From: Vicingus serpentipes | GTDB lineage: Bacteria > Bacteroidota > Bacteroidia > Flavobacteriales_E > Vicingaceae | Length of the DNA stretch: 64,000 bases | Assembly: GCF_007993035.1 (NCBI RefSeq) | Contig: NZ_VOOS01000005.1 | Coordinates: 124,001 to 188,000, forward strand | Reading direction: 5' to 3' | In this document: piece after piece, positions 25,095 through 35,604 of the stretch | Position numbering within the stretch: position 1 is the stretch's first letter | Layout: each line of letters begins with the position of its first letter | The notes under the pieces: model-generated | What the model saw: only the letters and a program-made list of their open reading frames with translations | The model's database searches: none | Told to the model about the DNA's origin: nothing | Position numbers and translations under genes: made by a program

Positions 25095-27896
25095 TTAAAC
25101 AACAAAATTCACAATCTTGTTAGGCACCACAATTACCTTTTTAGGGGTTTTTCCATCTAAGTATTTAGCCGTTTGTGCATTTGCCATTACTGCTGCTTCA
25201 ACATCGTTTTTACTCATGTTGGCTGGCAACTCTAACATAAAACGCATTTTACCATTAAACGATACGGGGTATTTATGATTGCTTTCTACCAAGTATTCCT
25301 CGTTATGTTTTGGGAAAACGGCCGTTGAAATACTTTCTGTATTGCCCAATTTAGCCCACAATTCTTCTGCAATGTGAGGTGCATAAGGCGAAAGTATAAT
25401 ACACAAATCGCTAATTATTGCTCGTTTGTTACACTTTAAGGCAGTTAATTCATTTACACAAATCATAAAAGTAGAAACTGGTGTGTTAAACGAAAAACGC
25501 TCTATATCTTCTTTTACTTTTTTAATGGTTTTATGTAAGCTTTTCAATTCTTCTTTTGTTGGTTCTTCATCACTAATGTTAAAACCATTATCATCGTGAA
25601 CCAAACGCCATAGTTTTTTTAAGAAACCATTTACACCAGTAATTCCTTGTGTATCCCAAGGTTTTGCTTGTTCTAATGGACCCAAAAACATTTCGTAACA
25701 ACGTAAAGTATCAGCACCATATTTTTCTACTAAGTCATCTGGCGTTTGAACATTGTATTTCGATTTCGACATTTTATCGACCTCTCTTCCAACAATAAAA
25801 TCTCCGTTATCTTCTGTTATAAATTCAGCGTTTTTATATTCTTCTCTCCAGCTTCTAAATTTGTCTAAATCTAATTTATCTCCTTCTAAAAAGTTGATAT
25901 CAGTATGGACATAAGTTGTACTTAACCCTTCTTTTTTACCTTTTGATAAAAATTTTCCAGACTCTTTATCTTTATACACCAAAGCCGAATTTCCTTGAAT
26001 CATTCCTTGGTTTATCATTTTTTGGAAAGGTTCTTCAAATGGGATATAACCTAAATCGTATAGAAATTTTGTCCAAAAACGCGAATACAACAAGTGCCCT
26101 GTTGCATGTTCTGCTCCACCAATGTATAAATCCACATTTTTCCAATAATCTACTTTTTCTTTGGCAACAAACTCATTATCATTTGTTGGGTCCATGTAAC
26201 GTAAAAAGTACCAGCTACTTCCTGCCCAACCTGGCATAGTGTTGTATTCCATTCTGTCGCCTGGGCAAGTTACATTCCAAGCATCTTTTGTTGCTCTTGC
26301 CAAAGGTGGTTCTCCATCTTCGGTTGGCAAATATTTATCTACTTCGGGCAACTCAACTACCTCATCATTATCCAACAAATAAGGCACATCTCCTTTATAA
26401 TAAACCGGAAATGGTTCTCCCCAATAACGCTGACGAGAAAAAACTGCGTTTCTTAATTTGTATTGGGTTTTTCCTTTTCCAAATCCTCTTTGTTCAATTT
26501 CGTAAATTGCCAATTTAGTGGCTTTTTTTACGGGTAAATCATTTAAAAAATCAGAGCTAGCAATCACCGCATCTTTCTCAGCATAAGCTGCTTCGCTAAT
26601 GTCTTTATCTTTAAAAATGTTTTTAATTTCAATATTAAAATGTTTAGCAAAATCCCAATCACGTTGATCTCCACATGGCACTGCCATTACTGCTCCTGTT
26701 CCGTAGCCTGCCAACACATAATCGCCAATCCAAACTTGTACTTTATCTCCTGTAAAAGGATGAACAGCATAAGCCCCTGTAAATTCACCAGAAATGGTTT
26801 TTACATCACTCATTCTGTCTCTTTCCGATTTTAATGAAGCAGCTTTTTGATAAGCTTCTATCTTTTCTTTTTGCTCCGGAGTTGTAATTTTCGCTACCAA
26901 TTCGTGCTCTGGTGCCAAAACCATAAACGAAACTCCAAAAATGGTATCAGGTCGAGTGGTAAAAACTTCTATTTTTTCATCATGCTCATCCACATCAAAA
27001 TGTACTGCAGCTCCTTGGCTTTTTCCAATCCAGTTTCGTTGAATATCTTTAATAGAATCTGTCCAATCTAAGCCTTCTAAACCAGAAAGTAAACGCTCTG
27101 CGTAAGCAGTAATTCGCATACTCCATTGGCGCATTAATTTTTGCTCAACAGGATGTCCTCCTCTTTCTGAAACACCATCTTTAATTTCATCGTTTGCTAA
27201 AACAGTTCCAAGAGCTGGGCACCAGTTTACCCATGTGTCAGACAAATAAGCAATACGGTAATTCAATAATAGTTGCTGTTGTTCTTCTTCGCTCCAACTG
27301 TTCCAATCTGCTGCAGAAAACACCTCAACATCATCAGCAACAGCATTTACATTACCATTTCCTTCAGTTTTGAATTTCTCAATTAATGTTTCTATTTTCT
27401 CTGCTTTATCGGCATCTTTATTATACCAAGAGTTGAACAATTGCTTAAAAATCCATTGTGTCCATTTGTAATAATTAGGATCCGAAGTTCTTACTTCTCT
27501 GTCCCAATCAAACGAAAATCCAATTTTATCCAATTGATTTCTATATCCGGGAATTACATTTCCATCCTTGTCTGTTCCTCCTTCAATATTTGTTTTTGTA
27601 GTAATTGCTGGATGCTGTCCAGTTTGTATCGCATACTGTTCGGCAGGCAAACCAAACGAATCGTATCCCATTGGATGCAACACATTAAAACCACACAATC
27701 TTTTGTAACGAGCATAAACATCTGAAGCAATATAACCTAGTGGATGACCAACGTGCAACCCTGCTCCCGAAGGGTAAGGAAACATGTCTAACACATAAAA
27801 TTTAGGTTTTACACTATTGTCTTCTGCTGCAAAAGTTTTGTTTTCTGCCCAATACTTTTGCCAGTTCTTTTCTATCTCGTTATATTGATATTGCAT
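25095..27896 (-). CDS. leuS: Leucyl-tRNA synthetase
   Basis: Class I aminoacyl-tRNA synthetase that charges tRNA-Leu; 933 residues, as expected for Bacteroidota. Visible landmarks are [15 protein letters not shown] (the HIGH motif as HVGH, about residue 41-55), [13 protein letters not shown], the editing-domain threonine-rich stretch [15 protein letters not shown] with VAPEHELV nearby, [18 protein letters not shown], the [11 protein letters not shown] segment, and [18 protein letters not shown] (KMSKS) near residue 715. Two lineage-specific segments, at about 168-190 and 655-705, are charged and acidic. The gene is transcribed divergently from ftsX, and its 3' end has a strong terminator. Confidence 0.97.
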   Translation of the reverse strand: MQYQYNEIEKNWQKYWAENKTFAAEDNSVKPKFYVLDMFPYPSGAGLHVGHPLGYIASDVYARYKRLCGFNVLHPMGYDSFGLPAEQYAIQTGQHPAITTKTNIEGGTDKDGNVIPGYRNQLDKIGFSFDWDREVRTSDPNYYKWTQWIFKQLFNSWYNKDADKAEKIETLIEKFKTEGNGNVNAVADDVEVFSAADWNSWSEEEQQQLLLNYRIAYLSDTWVNWCPALGTVLANDEIKDGVSERGGHPVEQKLMRQWSMRITAYAERLLSGLEGLDWTDSIKDIQRNWIGKSQGAAVHFDVDEHDEKIEVFTTRPDTIFGVSFMVLAPEHELVAKITTPEQKEKIEAYQKAASLKSERDRMSDVKTISGEFTGAYAVHPFTGDKVQVWIGDYVLAGYGTGAVMAVPCGDQRDWDFAKHFNIEIKNIFKDKDISEAAYAEKDAVIASSDFLNDLPVKKATKLAIYEIEQRGFGKGKTQYKLRNAVFSRQRYWGEPFPVYYKGDVPYLLDNDEVVELPEVDKYLPTEDGEPPLARATKDAWNVTCPGDRMEYNTMPGWAGSSWYFLRYMDPTNDNEFVAKEKVDYWKNVDLYIGGAEHATGHLLYSRFWTKFLYDLGYIPFEEPFQKMINQGMIQGNSALVYKDKESGKFLSKGKKEGLSTTYVHTDINFLEGDKLDLDKFRSWREEYKNAEFITEDNGDFIVGREVDKMSKSKYNVQTPDDLVEKYGADTLRCYEMFLGPLEQAKPWDTQGITGVNGFLKKLWRLVHDDNGFNISDEEPTKEELKSLHKTIKKVKEDIERFSFNTPVSTFMICVNELTALKCNKRAIISDLCIILSPYAPHIAEELWAKLGNTESISTAVFPKHNEEYLVESNHKYPVSFNGKMRFMLELPANMSKNDVEAAVMANAQTAKYLDGKTPKKVIVVPNKIVNFVV

Positions 27897-28029
27897 CGTT
27901 AATAAGTCTTAAAATAAGCAGCGAAATTAACAATATTTAAGAGTAATTTTGAACAATTAAATTGCTAATCAGTCAGTTTAGTGTTAGTTTAGCACTCTAT
28001 TGGCAACATCAAAATAGGATTAAAAATTA

Positions 28030-28902
28030 ATGGCAAGTAACGACAAACATACAGCGCGAAGGTTGAGAACAAACTACTTAACTACCATTATCAGTATTTC
28101 TTTGGTTTTATTTATGTTGGGAATTTTGGGGCTAATTATTTTAAATGCTCAACAAATTTCTAATCATGTAAAAGAAAATATTGGCTTCTCAATTATTTTA
28201 AAAGATGGAATAAAAGATGTTGATATCAATCAAATTCAAAAATCGTTAGATGCTGAATCGTTTGTAAAAACAACTCATTATATTCATCCCGATACGGCTG
28301 CGGCTCAATTACAAAAAGAATTAGGTGAAGATTTTATCGACTTTTTAGGTTTTAATCCGCTTTTACCGTCTATTGATGTGAAATTGAATGCTGATTATGC
28401 AAATACGGATAGCCTAACTGTAATTGAAGCCTCATTATTACAAAATGCAAAAATTAAAGAAGTGTTTTACCAAAAAGATTTAGTGAGTTTAATTAACGAA
28501 AACGTAAAGAAAATTAGTTTTTACCTACTTGGTTTTAGTGGCTTACTTTTAATTATAGCAGTAGCTTTAATCAACAACACCATTCGTTTATCCATTTATT
28601 CTAAACGATTTGTAATTAAAACCATGCAATTGGTTGGAGCTAAACATTCATTTATTCGCCGCCCATTTGTATTGGCAGGTATTGGCAATGGAATTGCAAG
28701 TGCGTTTTTAGCCATTGGTTTAATTGTTACTTTTTTATATTATTTACAAAAACAAATGCCCGAATTAATCGACTTTAAAAACATTGAACTTTATGGAGCT
28801 TTATTTTTAGTGATGGTTATTTTAGGAATAATATTATCATGGATTTCTACTAACTTAGCCGTACGTAAGTATCTAAGAATGGACTCAGGAAATTTATATT
28901 AA
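28030..28902 (+). CDS. ftsX: Cell division protein FtsX (permease-like)
   Basis: 290 residues with the FtsX topology: one membrane segment near residues 20-44, a periplasmic domain of about 115 residues, then three membrane segments (about 165-190, 215-240, 260-282). The family pairs with the ATPase FtsE to control septal peptidoglycan hydrolases. No ftsE is adjacent, so it must be elsewhere. The membrane-proximal motif LVGAKHSFIRRPFVLAGI matches the family. It heads a compact cluster with DUF3098, uppP and truB (gaps of 10 and 15 bases, then an overlap), a layout I recall from other Flavobacteriales. Confidence 0.9.
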   Translation: MASNDKHTARRLRTNYLTTIISISLVLFMLGILGLIILNAQQISNHVKENIGFSIILKDGIKDVDINQIQKSLDAESFVKTTHYIHPDTAAAQLQKELGEDFIDFLGFNPLLPSIDVKLNADYANTDSLTVIEASLLQNAKIKEVFYQKDLVSLINENVKKISFYLLGFSGLLLIIAVALINNTIRLSIYSKRFVIKTMQLVGAKHSFIRRPFVLAGIGNGIASAFLAIGLIVTFLYYLQKQMPELIDFKNIELYGALFLVMVILGIILSWISTNLAVRKYLRMDSGNLY

Positions 28903-28912
28903 AACAAAAATT

Positions 28913-29149
28913 ATGAGCGACGAATCAAATAAAGATTTTGCTTTTGGCAAAGAAAACTACATACTAGTTGCAGCTGGAACAGTTTTAGCAATTTTAGGCT
29001 ACATCTTAATGTCTGGTGGTGGTTCTGACGACCCTGCAGTATTTAGCGAAGAGCTTTTTAGTTTTAGAAGAATGTATATTTCTCCAATTATGATTATTGT
29101 CGGTTTAGCAATAGTTGGTTGGGGAATCATGAAAAAAGTTAAAGACTAA
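28913..29149 (+). CDS. DUF3098 family membrane protein
   Basis: 78 residues with two membrane segments (about 17-35 and 56-72) separated by a short loop with GGGSDDPAVFSEELFSFRRMYISPI. This matches the DUF3098 family, whose function is not known. The genes for such proteins commonly sit between ftsX and uppP, which suggests an envelope role. Ten bases separate it from ftsX. Confidence 0.85.
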   Translation: MSDESNKDFAFGKENYILVAAGTVLAILGYILMSGGGSDDPAVFSEELFSFRRMYISPIMIIVGLAIVGWGIMKKVKD

Positions 29150-29164
29150 TTTCACTTTCCTTCT

Positions 29165-29956
29165 ATGTCGATTTTTGAAGCTATTATTTTAGGAATAATA
29201 CAAGGCCTAACTGAATTTTTACCTGTAAGTAGTAGTGGCCATTTAGAATTAGCCAAAGTAATTTTAGGCGATAATTCCCTTCCAGAAGAAAGCATGCTAA
29301 TGACCGTTGTTTTGCATGGAGCAACTGCATTAAGCACTATCGTTGTTTTTAGAAAAGATATTGTTGAGATAGTGAAAGGACTTTTTCAATTTAAAAACAA
29401 TGAAGAGTTTAAGTTTTCTTCAAACATTGTTCTTTCTATGATTCCTGCAGCTATTGTGGGAGTTTTATTTAATGACGAAATTGAAGCCTTTTTTGGAGGT
29501 AAAGTTTTATTAGTTGGCTCTATGCTTATTCTTACTGCTATCCTTTTAATATTTGCCGATAAAGCAAAAAATACAGACAAAAAAGTAGGTGCTATTCAAG
29601 CAATTATTATTGGTATTTCTCAAGCAATTGCTATTCTTCCCGGAATATCACGCTCAGGGGCAACTATTTCAACCACCGTTTTATTAGGGATTGACAGAGA
29701 AAAAGCAGCACGCTTTTCTTTTTTAATGGTTGTTCCTCTTATTTTAGGTAAAATGGCAAAAGACATTTTAGATGGAGCTTTTGAAACGATTGGTGGATCA
29801 ATGGTAAATTATGGTGTAGGATTTATTGCCGCATTCGTAACCGGAATTCTAGCCTGCACTTGGATGATTAAATTGGTTAAGAAAAGTAAGCTAAAATACT
29901 TTGCTTTTTATTGCTTTATTGTAGGTGCTATAGCTATTGTTTATTCTCTTGTTTAA
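29165..29956 (+). CDS. uppP: Undecaprenyl-diphosphatase
   Basis: Integral membrane enzyme (BacA/UppP family, 263 residues) that dephosphorylates undecaprenyl pyrophosphate to recycle the lipid carrier of peptidoglycan and other glycans. The two signature motifs are present: QGLTEFLPVSSSGHLEL (residues about 15-31) and ILPGISRSGATIST (about 158-171), with several membrane helices. Its stop codon shares a base with the truB start. Confidence 0.95.
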   Translation: MSIFEAIILGIIQGLTEFLPVSSSGHLELAKVILGDNSLPEESMLMTVVLHGATALSTIVVFRKDIVEIVKGLFQFKNNEEFKFSSNIVLSMIPAAIVGVLFNDEIEAFFGGKVLLVGSMLILTAILLIFADKAKNTDKKVGAIQAIIIGISQAIAILPGISRSGATISTTVLLGIDREKAARFSFLMVVPLILGKMAKDILDGAFETIGGSMVNYGVGFIAAFVTGILACTWMIKLVKKSKLKYFAFYCFIVGAIAIVYSLV

Positions 29957-30747
29957 TGTCAAATCAGGCAGAAAAATTTCAACAAGGTCAAATCATTCTT
30001 ATTGACAAACCATATACTTGGACTTCTTTTGATGTTGTTGGAAAAGTAAGATACCTCCTAAAAAAAGAACTAGGTTTAAAAAAACTAAAAGTTGGTCATG
30101 CTGGAACTTTAGATCCATTAGCAACTGGATTATTGGTTATTTGTACTGGAAAATTCACCAAAACAATAGACGAAATTCAAGCTCAACAAAAAGAGTACAC
30201 CGGTATTATCACTTTAGGCGCAACTACTGCTTCTTACGATTTAGAAAAAGAAACTGATATCGATTATCCAACAGAACACATTAGTGAAGAACAAATTAAA
30301 ACTATAGCTCAATCATTTATTGGAGAACAACTACAAGAAGCACCAATGCACTCAGCTAAAAAGATAGATGGGAAACGTGCTTACGAATATGCTCGCGCAG
30401 GAGAAGAAGTTGTCATTAAATCAAATACCATAAACATTTATGATTTTGATGTTCCTGCCATTTCTCAATCATTAGAAGAGATAAAAGACAAACTAACTCA
30501 AATTGACATTCGGTTAAATCCAAAAATTAATGTGGCTCAACCTTATGAAAATGGTTTACATGTTAAGTTTAAAATAGGTTGCAGCAAAGGAACTTACATA
30601 AGAGCAATCGCTCGAGATTTTGGAACTCACTTAAACTCTGGTGGCCATTTAAGTGAATTACGCCGCACAAAAATTGGTGACTTTGACGTGAAAAATGCTA
30701 CACTCCCAACAGAAGGTGAGCTTATAAAGCTAATTCATTCTATTTAG
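29956..30747 (+). CDS. truB: tRNA pseudouridine(55) synthase
   Basis: Converts U55 of the T-loop of tRNAs to pseudouridine. The product is 263 residues from the ATG at 29956, which overlaps the uppP stop (TAATG); a longer frame from 29911 would lie inside uppP and is unlikely. Motifs: IDKPYTWTSFDVV, KVGHAGTLDPLATGLL (catalytic Asp in the GTLDP motif), KEYTG, then MHSAKKIDGKRAYEYARAG and CSKGTYIRAIARDFG. No C-terminal PUA extension of note. Confidence 0.95.
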   Translation: MSNQAEKFQQGQIILIDKPYTWTSFDVVGKVRYLLKKELGLKKLKVGHAGTLDPLATGLLVICTGKFTKTIDEIQAQQKEYTGIITLGATTASYDLEKETDIDYPTEHISEEQIKTIAQSFIGEQLQEAPMHSAKKIDGKRAYEYARAGEEVVIKSNTINIYDFDVPAISQSLEEIKDKLTQIDIRLNPKINVAQPYENGLHVKFKIGCSKGTYIRAIARDFGTHLNSGGHLSELRRTKIGDFDVKNATLPTEGELIKLIHSI

Positions 30748-30790
30748 AAAATAATTTTTGACAACAATTTGGTATTCACTAAATTGCACT

Positions 30791-32362
30791 ATGTTTTTAT
30801 CCTTTCATAAAAAAATACAATCTTCGAATAAAATCTGTATTTTATCTTTTGTCTGTTTATTTTTATGGTCTCCCTTATTTTCTCAAGGTATCACCTTCAC
30901 TGATCAAGAACAAGAATGGATTAAAAACCATCCAATAATTGAGTTTGGATATGAACCAAGCTGGCCACCATACGAAATTTATGAAAATGGAGAATATTCA
31001 GGAATAATTGGTGACTATGTAAGGATTCTTGAAAGAGAAATAGGCATTGAAATAAAACCTATTCCTAACATTACATGGGACGAAACAGTTAAAGGGTTAA
31101 AGAATGGCTCAATTGATTTTACGATTTGTGCCGGAATTACAGATGAACGTAAAGAATACTTAAATTTCACTAAGCCATACATTTCTTCACCAATGGTTAT
31201 TGTCACTAGAAAAAATGATGGGTTTGTTAGTGGATTAAATGATTTACAGGGAAAAACTATTGCATTACCTATTAATTACTATACGGGAGAATTAATCAGT
31301 AAAGATTACCCTAAAATAAAAATCAATTTTAAAAATAGTATTGAAGAGTCTATCCGTTCAGTTAGTATTGGTGAATCAGAAGCATTTGTGGGGAATCTAG
31401 TTGTCGCAAGCTACTACATTGAAAATTTAGGTTATTCCAACTTAAAAATTGCCGCACCAACAGACTATGAAAAAACTCATATTGGATTAGCTGCTCGAAA
31501 GGATTGGCCTGAATTGATTAGTATTTGTCAAAAAGTATTTGACAATATATCGATAAAAGAAAAAAATGAAATCATTGAAAAATGGATTTCTGTTCGTTAT
31601 GAATATGGTATAAATCCCTACAAAATAAAATCTTATATTATTTACGCTTTAACGTTTATTTGCCTTTTATTTATTTTAATTCTACTTTGGAATAAATCAC
31701 TAAAAAAGGAAATTGAAAAACGAAAAGAAATTGAAAAGCAACTTGAAATAACCTTGGCAGATGCGAATAAAAAAAGTGATGAACGTAAAATACTTTTACA
31801 AGAAATTCATCACCGAGTTAAAAATAACCTTCAAGTAATTATAAGCTTATTACGCCTTCAAAAAAGTGAGTTAGAAGAACCTCTTTCTGAAAAATTAAAC
31901 GAAACCATTGCTCGTATTAGTTCAATTGCTTTAGTTCATGAAAAGGTATACAATACTGAAAATTTAGCAAATATTAATTTGAAAGAATATATTGAAAGTT
32001 TAGCTAATGACATTATTACTTCTTTCTCATATCAAAAAAAACCTACTTTAACTATTAATTCTTCGATAGAAAATTTTGATTTAAAACCATTAGTGCCTTT
32101 AGCTTTAATTCTAAATGAGTTAATTACAAATTCGTTAAAACACGGTTTAAAAAACCCCTCAAACGGAGTAATTGAAATAAACATATCAAATAAGGGGAGT
32201 CAATTAAACATGACTTACCATGACAATGGTATTTGGATTGACAATAATAGAAAATCTAATTTTGGACTATCACTAATAGAGACTTTTACTGAACAGTTAG
32301 ACGGAAACTTTTCTAAAACAACTGACAATGGAACTACTTATACTTTTGAATTTAATTTGTAA
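30791..32362 (+). CDS. Sensor histidine kinase with solute-binding sensor domain
   Basis: Membrane kinase of 523 residues. The ATG at 30791 starts a signal or anchor sequence (KICILSFVCLFLWSPLFSQG); 30758 is possible. A type 3 periplasmic solute-binding domain follows (residues about 40-260: FGYEPSWPPYEIYENGEYSGI, IDFTICAGITDERKEYL), then one membrane helix (about 270-290), a short coil and a HisKA_2-type domain with LLQEIHHRVKNNLQVIISLLRLQ, whose first His is the likely phosphoacceptor. The ATPase domain shows LNELITNSLKHG (N box) and DNGIW. No response regulator is adjacent. The ligand is unknown; amino acids or similar small molecules are typical for such sensors. Confidence 0.87.
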   Translation: MFLSFHKKIQSSNKICILSFVCLFLWSPLFSQGITFTDQEQEWIKNHPIIEFGYEPSWPPYEIYENGEYSGIIGDYVRILEREIGIEIKPIPNITWDETVKGLKNGSIDFTICAGITDERKEYLNFTKPYISSPMVIVTRKNDGFVSGLNDLQGKTIALPINYYTGELISKDYPKIKINFKNSIEESIRSVSIGESEAFVGNLVVASYYIENLGYSNLKIAAPTDYEKTHIGLAARKDWPELISICQKVFDNISIKEKNEIIEKWISVRYEYGINPYKIKSYIIYALTFICLLFILILLWNKSLKKEIEKRKEIEKQLEITLADANKKSDERKILLQEIHHRVKNNLQVIISLLRLQKSELEEPLSEKLNETIARISSIALVHEKVYNTENLANINLKEYIESLANDIITSFSYQKKPTLTINSSIENFDLKPLVPLALILNELITNSLKHGLKNPSNGVIEINISNKGSQLNMTYHDNGIWIDNNRKSNFGLSLIETFTEQLDGNFSKTTDNGTTYTFEFNL

Positions 32363-32372
32363 TTAATACAGT

Positions 32373-34154
32373 CTATTCTTCTTTTACTTTTACACCCTCT
32401 TTAAAGTAAACTGTTTTTTTCACTTTTCCAGCTTGCTTCTCATAATAAACCCATTTACCATCTGGTTGGTAGTTCTTATAATTTTTTTCAGCTTCTAAAG
32501 TTCCTATTGCATACCACTGTGTTACTTTTCCTTCTTGATGACCATCTACAAATGTTTGTTCATACATCTTGTTTCCATTATCATAATAGTAAGTCCATTT
32601 ACCATCTTGTACATTATCTAAATAAGCTCCCTCGTCTTTTGGCTTTCCATTCTCGTACCACGAAAATTGAGGCCCATCCAACACTGATATTTCTCTAGTT
32701 TTTGTAAACTCTGCATATTTCTTATCTCCCTCTCTTAAATAACTTTTCACTTCTTCTTCTTTTACAAAATAGGTTTCCATTAACTCCTGCTGCCCGTTTT
32801 CATACCAATGTTCCCAAGTACCATTTTTCAATCCATTTTTATACTCTCCCTTATAGTCTTGCTGCCCATTTTCAAACCATCCTTCCCATGCTCCATTCAT
32901 TAAACCTGCAGTAAAAAAACCAACATCTTTTTTTGCTCCACTATCAAACCAAGATTCCCATTGCCCTTCTTCTTTTCCATTTTTAAAATTACCGTGCATT
33001 ACTAAAACCTTGTTTTCGCTCCAATAACTCCATTCTCCATCTTTTACATTATTGGTATAATTTCCTTTCTTCCATACATTATTATTTGGATACCAATATG
33101 TCCATTCCCCATTTTTCTTATCTTCTTTGTAAGTTCCCTCATATTCTTTTTCTCCAGAAGTATGGTTGTAAAACGACCATAAACCATCTCTTATCCCACT
33201 TTTAAAATTCCCTACAATATCTTTATTTCCATTTTCCAACCAATAAATCCATTCATTATCTTTTTCTCCAGCTAAATAATAACCTTCAACACTTATTTTA
33301 CCGGATTCAAACCACTCTTTATAAGTCCCTTCTTCTTTTCCATTCTTATAAGTTACTTCTTTTAGTTTTTCCCCATTCGCATACCAATAAGTCCATAACT
33401 TATCTTTGCTGCCATCTTTTGCAATACCTTCCAAGCGTTTATTTCCATTGTCGTAATAATAAACCCATTTTCCATTCATTAATCCATTTTCATAATCCCC
33501 CTCTGATACTTTGTTATGATTATTATCGTATTCTATCCACAACCCCGTTCTTTTTCCATTTAAATAATTCCCTTTTAATTGCTCTCTTCCTTCTTCGTCA
33601 AGCTCAACAAATTTTCCATTCCCATTTTTTACCAATTGGTTTCCTTTTTCATTCCAATAACTAACTAAACTTACTTCATAATTTTCAAATTTTCGAATAG
33701 CTTTTTTTTGTTCATTTGGATACCATGTTGTCCAATCGCCTATTCTTTTGTCCTTTTCAAAATAACCTTCTTCTTTCTTCTTTCCATCTTCATAATAAAA
33801 AGTCCACAAACTATCGTTAAATCCATTCTTGTTATACCCTATCATTTCTAGCTGACCAGAGCTATACCACATTTTGCAAACACCTTCTTTTTTTGCTGCT
33901 ATAAATGTTCCTTCTTCTTGTTTATTCCCTTGCTCATCATAATTAACATAAGCACCATTAAAAACCCCATCTTTATAAGTTACTTCTTGTTGAATGATGC
34001 CGTCTTTATTCCAAAAAGTCCATTTTCCTTGCTCTAACGCGTCTTTTACAACACCTTCTGCTTTTTTATTTCCATTAGTCCAATTGTAGGTATGAAGCTG
34101 AGCAAATAAACTCCCATTAACAAAAAGTATAAGCGCAAGAATTAAGTTTTTCAT
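32373..34154 (-). CDS. Secreted YwqK/MORN-type repeat protein
   Basis: 593 residues: a signal peptide (MKNLILALILFVNGSLFAQ) and then about twenty repeats of 23-25 residues of the MORN variant type, with cores such as GKWTFWNKDG, GEWTYWYPN and NGAWEGWFENGQ. Databases often call such proteins 'YwqK family antitoxin', but that name comes from a Bacillus gene and I see no toxin here. A surface or periplasmic repeat scaffold is the safest description. It ends 10 bases from the convergent kinase gene with no clear terminator between them. Confidence 0.8.
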   Translation of the reverse strand: MKNLILALILFVNGSLFAQLHTYNWTNGNKKAEGVVKDALEQGKWTFWNKDGIIQQEVTYKDGVFNGAYVNYDEQGNKQEEGTFIAAKKEGVCKMWYSSGQLEMIGYNKNGFNDSLWTFYYEDGKKKEEGYFEKDKRIGDWTTWYPNEQKKAIRKFENYEVSLVSYWNEKGNQLVKNGNGKFVELDEEGREQLKGNYLNGKRTGLWIEYDNNHNKVSEGDYENGLMNGKWVYYYDNGNKRLEGIAKDGSKDKLWTYWYANGEKLKEVTYKNGKEEGTYKEWFESGKISVEGYYLAGEKDNEWIYWLENGNKDIVGNFKSGIRDGLWSFYNHTSGEKEYEGTYKEDKKNGEWTYWYPNNNVWKKGNYTNNVKDGEWSYWSENKVLVMHGNFKNGKEEGQWESWFDSGAKKDVGFFTAGLMNGAWEGWFENGQQDYKGEYKNGLKNGTWEHWYENGQQELMETYFVKEEEVKSYLREGDKKYAEFTKTREISVLDGPQFSWYENGKPKDEGAYLDNVQDGKWTYYYDNGNKMYEQTFVDGHQEGKVTQWYAIGTLEAEKNYKNYQPDGKWVYYEKQAGKVKKTVYFKEGVKVKEE

Positions 34155-34266
34155 AATTAGAGTGTTTATTGAAGTAAACTATTTTTTAACAAAAATATTA
34201 TGATTACGCATTCGTTCTACACGAATCGTTTAATAGTGTTAACATTAAAATGTGAAAGAAGATTGA

Positions 34267-35595
34267 TTATTGTAAAATAACTTTTTGTATTAAAGTCTCA
34301 TTATCAGAAGAAATTTTAACCATATAAATCCCTTTTGGCAAATTGTTTAAATCAATTTTTAAGCGACTATCTCTAACTAGTTGACTAAATACGTTTCTTC
34401 CCTGACAATCAATAATATTAATCTGATGAGTTTCTTGATCGGCAAATTTCACATGCAAGATACCGTTTGTAGGATTTGGATAAATTAAAATGTTATTATC
34501 ATTAGTCAATTCTTCCTGCGAAGTAACAATACCTGAAACATCAAAAACGTATAGTCCATTTTGCATATCGCTTACTAAAACCTTCCCATCTTTCAAAAAA
34601 GGATAAACTCCCCAAGCGCCTTCATATTTAGTTGGACTAACTGGTTGTGTTGATGTGTCATAATTTCCCACTTCAACAACATTATCTGGATCAGAAATAT
34701 CATAAATATAAAATCCATCAAAATATTGAGCTGAGTATAAAAAATTACCTTTTATGATTTGATTATGTGGAATAGAGTTTGGGTCAGTCATCGTCATAAA
34801 TGTTCCGCGAATAGATAAATTATTGATATCAGAAACATCTAAAACTTTCATTTGCTTGCCATGGGTTTCATCTGCAAAAATATAAGTATTACCGTCTTCA
34901 CTCAACCAACCTGAGTGATTGTAACCTTTTTGAGGGTATACAGAAAGTGTATTTAATGGTTGCGGATTAGGAACAGAAGCATCATATATAAAGAGCCCAT
35001 CTGGACCACCATTTACATATGCAGTATCATCTCTAACGTATATATCATGCGCATGAGAAGGTAAATCTATTGTTGTAAAATAAGTTGGATTAGTTGGATT
35101 AGTTAAAGAATATACCGCTATATCTCCTTTACATACATAAAGTTTAGCATGTAATGAGTCAATAAAAATATTATGTGACCGAACAAACAATTGGTCTGAA
35201 TCATATACTAAACTCACAGAATCTGGTAAATAACTTAAATCGACAATTTGCAATGAACTTGCTCCTTCATCACAAACCATGTATAAATATCCATTATAAT
35301 CATGAAAATCACGATGGATAATTTGTCCCCCTTGAATTTTACCTGGAATAAAATCAACTGGTGTAATATTATTTTTATCTGTAACATCAAAGAAATGTGT
35401 TCCCATTGTACTTCCAATTACACCGTATTCTCTTCCATCTTGCTCAAAACCCCACACTTCATTATAAGTGTTGTTATGTGCGCTTGAAGGAGGAAGACTA
35501 GTATCCTCCCAGTGGTAAAGCAAATCAACTTGTTGAGCAGTTAAACTCATTGAAAATAATATTGTTAGTAAATAAAAAATTGCTTTTTGCATCAT
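34267..35595 (-). CDS. Choice-of-anchor B family protein with T9SS type A sorting domain
   Basis: 442-residue secreted protein. The signal peptide (MMQKAIFYLLTILFSMSLTAQ) is followed by a beta-propeller-like region of LVIVD-type repeats, with family features YNEVWGFEQDGREYGVIGS, HDYNGYLYMVCDEG, HAHDIYVRDDTAYVNGG, GWLSEDGNTYIFADETHG and YEGAWGVYPFL. The C terminus is a type A sorting signal (ILIYPNPTNGILHVKFAD ... LPKGIYMVKISSDN ... QKVILQ). Function of the family is not known. Together with the peptidase gene at 35605 it forms a short minus-strand pair, nine bases apart. Confidence 0.87.
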   Translation of the reverse strand: MMQKAIFYLLTILFSMSLTAQQVDLLYHWEDTSLPPSSAHNNTYNEVWGFEQDGREYGVIGSTMGTHFFDVTDKNNITPVDFIPGKIQGGQIIHRDFHDYNGYLYMVCDEGASSLQIVDLSYLPDSVSLVYDSDQLFVRSHNIFIDSLHAKLYVCKGDIAVYSLTNPTNPTYFTTIDLPSHAHDIYVRDDTAYVNGGPDGLFIYDASVPNPQPLNTLSVYPQKGYNHSGWLSEDGNTYIFADETHGKQMKVLDVSDINNLSIRGTFMTMTDPNSIPHNQIIKGNFLYSAQYFDGFYIYDISDPDNVVEVGNYDTSTQPVSPTKYEGAWGVYPFLKDGKVLVSDMQNGLYVFDVSGIVTSQEELTNDNNILIYPNPTNGILHVKFADQETHQINIIDCQGRNVFSQLVRDSRLKIDLNNLPKGIYMVKISSDNETLIQKVILQ

Positions 35596-35604
35596 AATAA
35601 TAGT

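Noticed and set aside
29911-29955. Upstream extension of truB
   Set aside because: It lies inside uppP in another frame; the ATG at 29956 fits the conserved N terminus and the TAATG coupling.
32373-34154. Toxin-antitoxin system suggested by the usual 'YwqK antitoxin' label
   Set aside because: The protein is a long secreted MORN-type repeat protein and no toxin-like gene is beside it.
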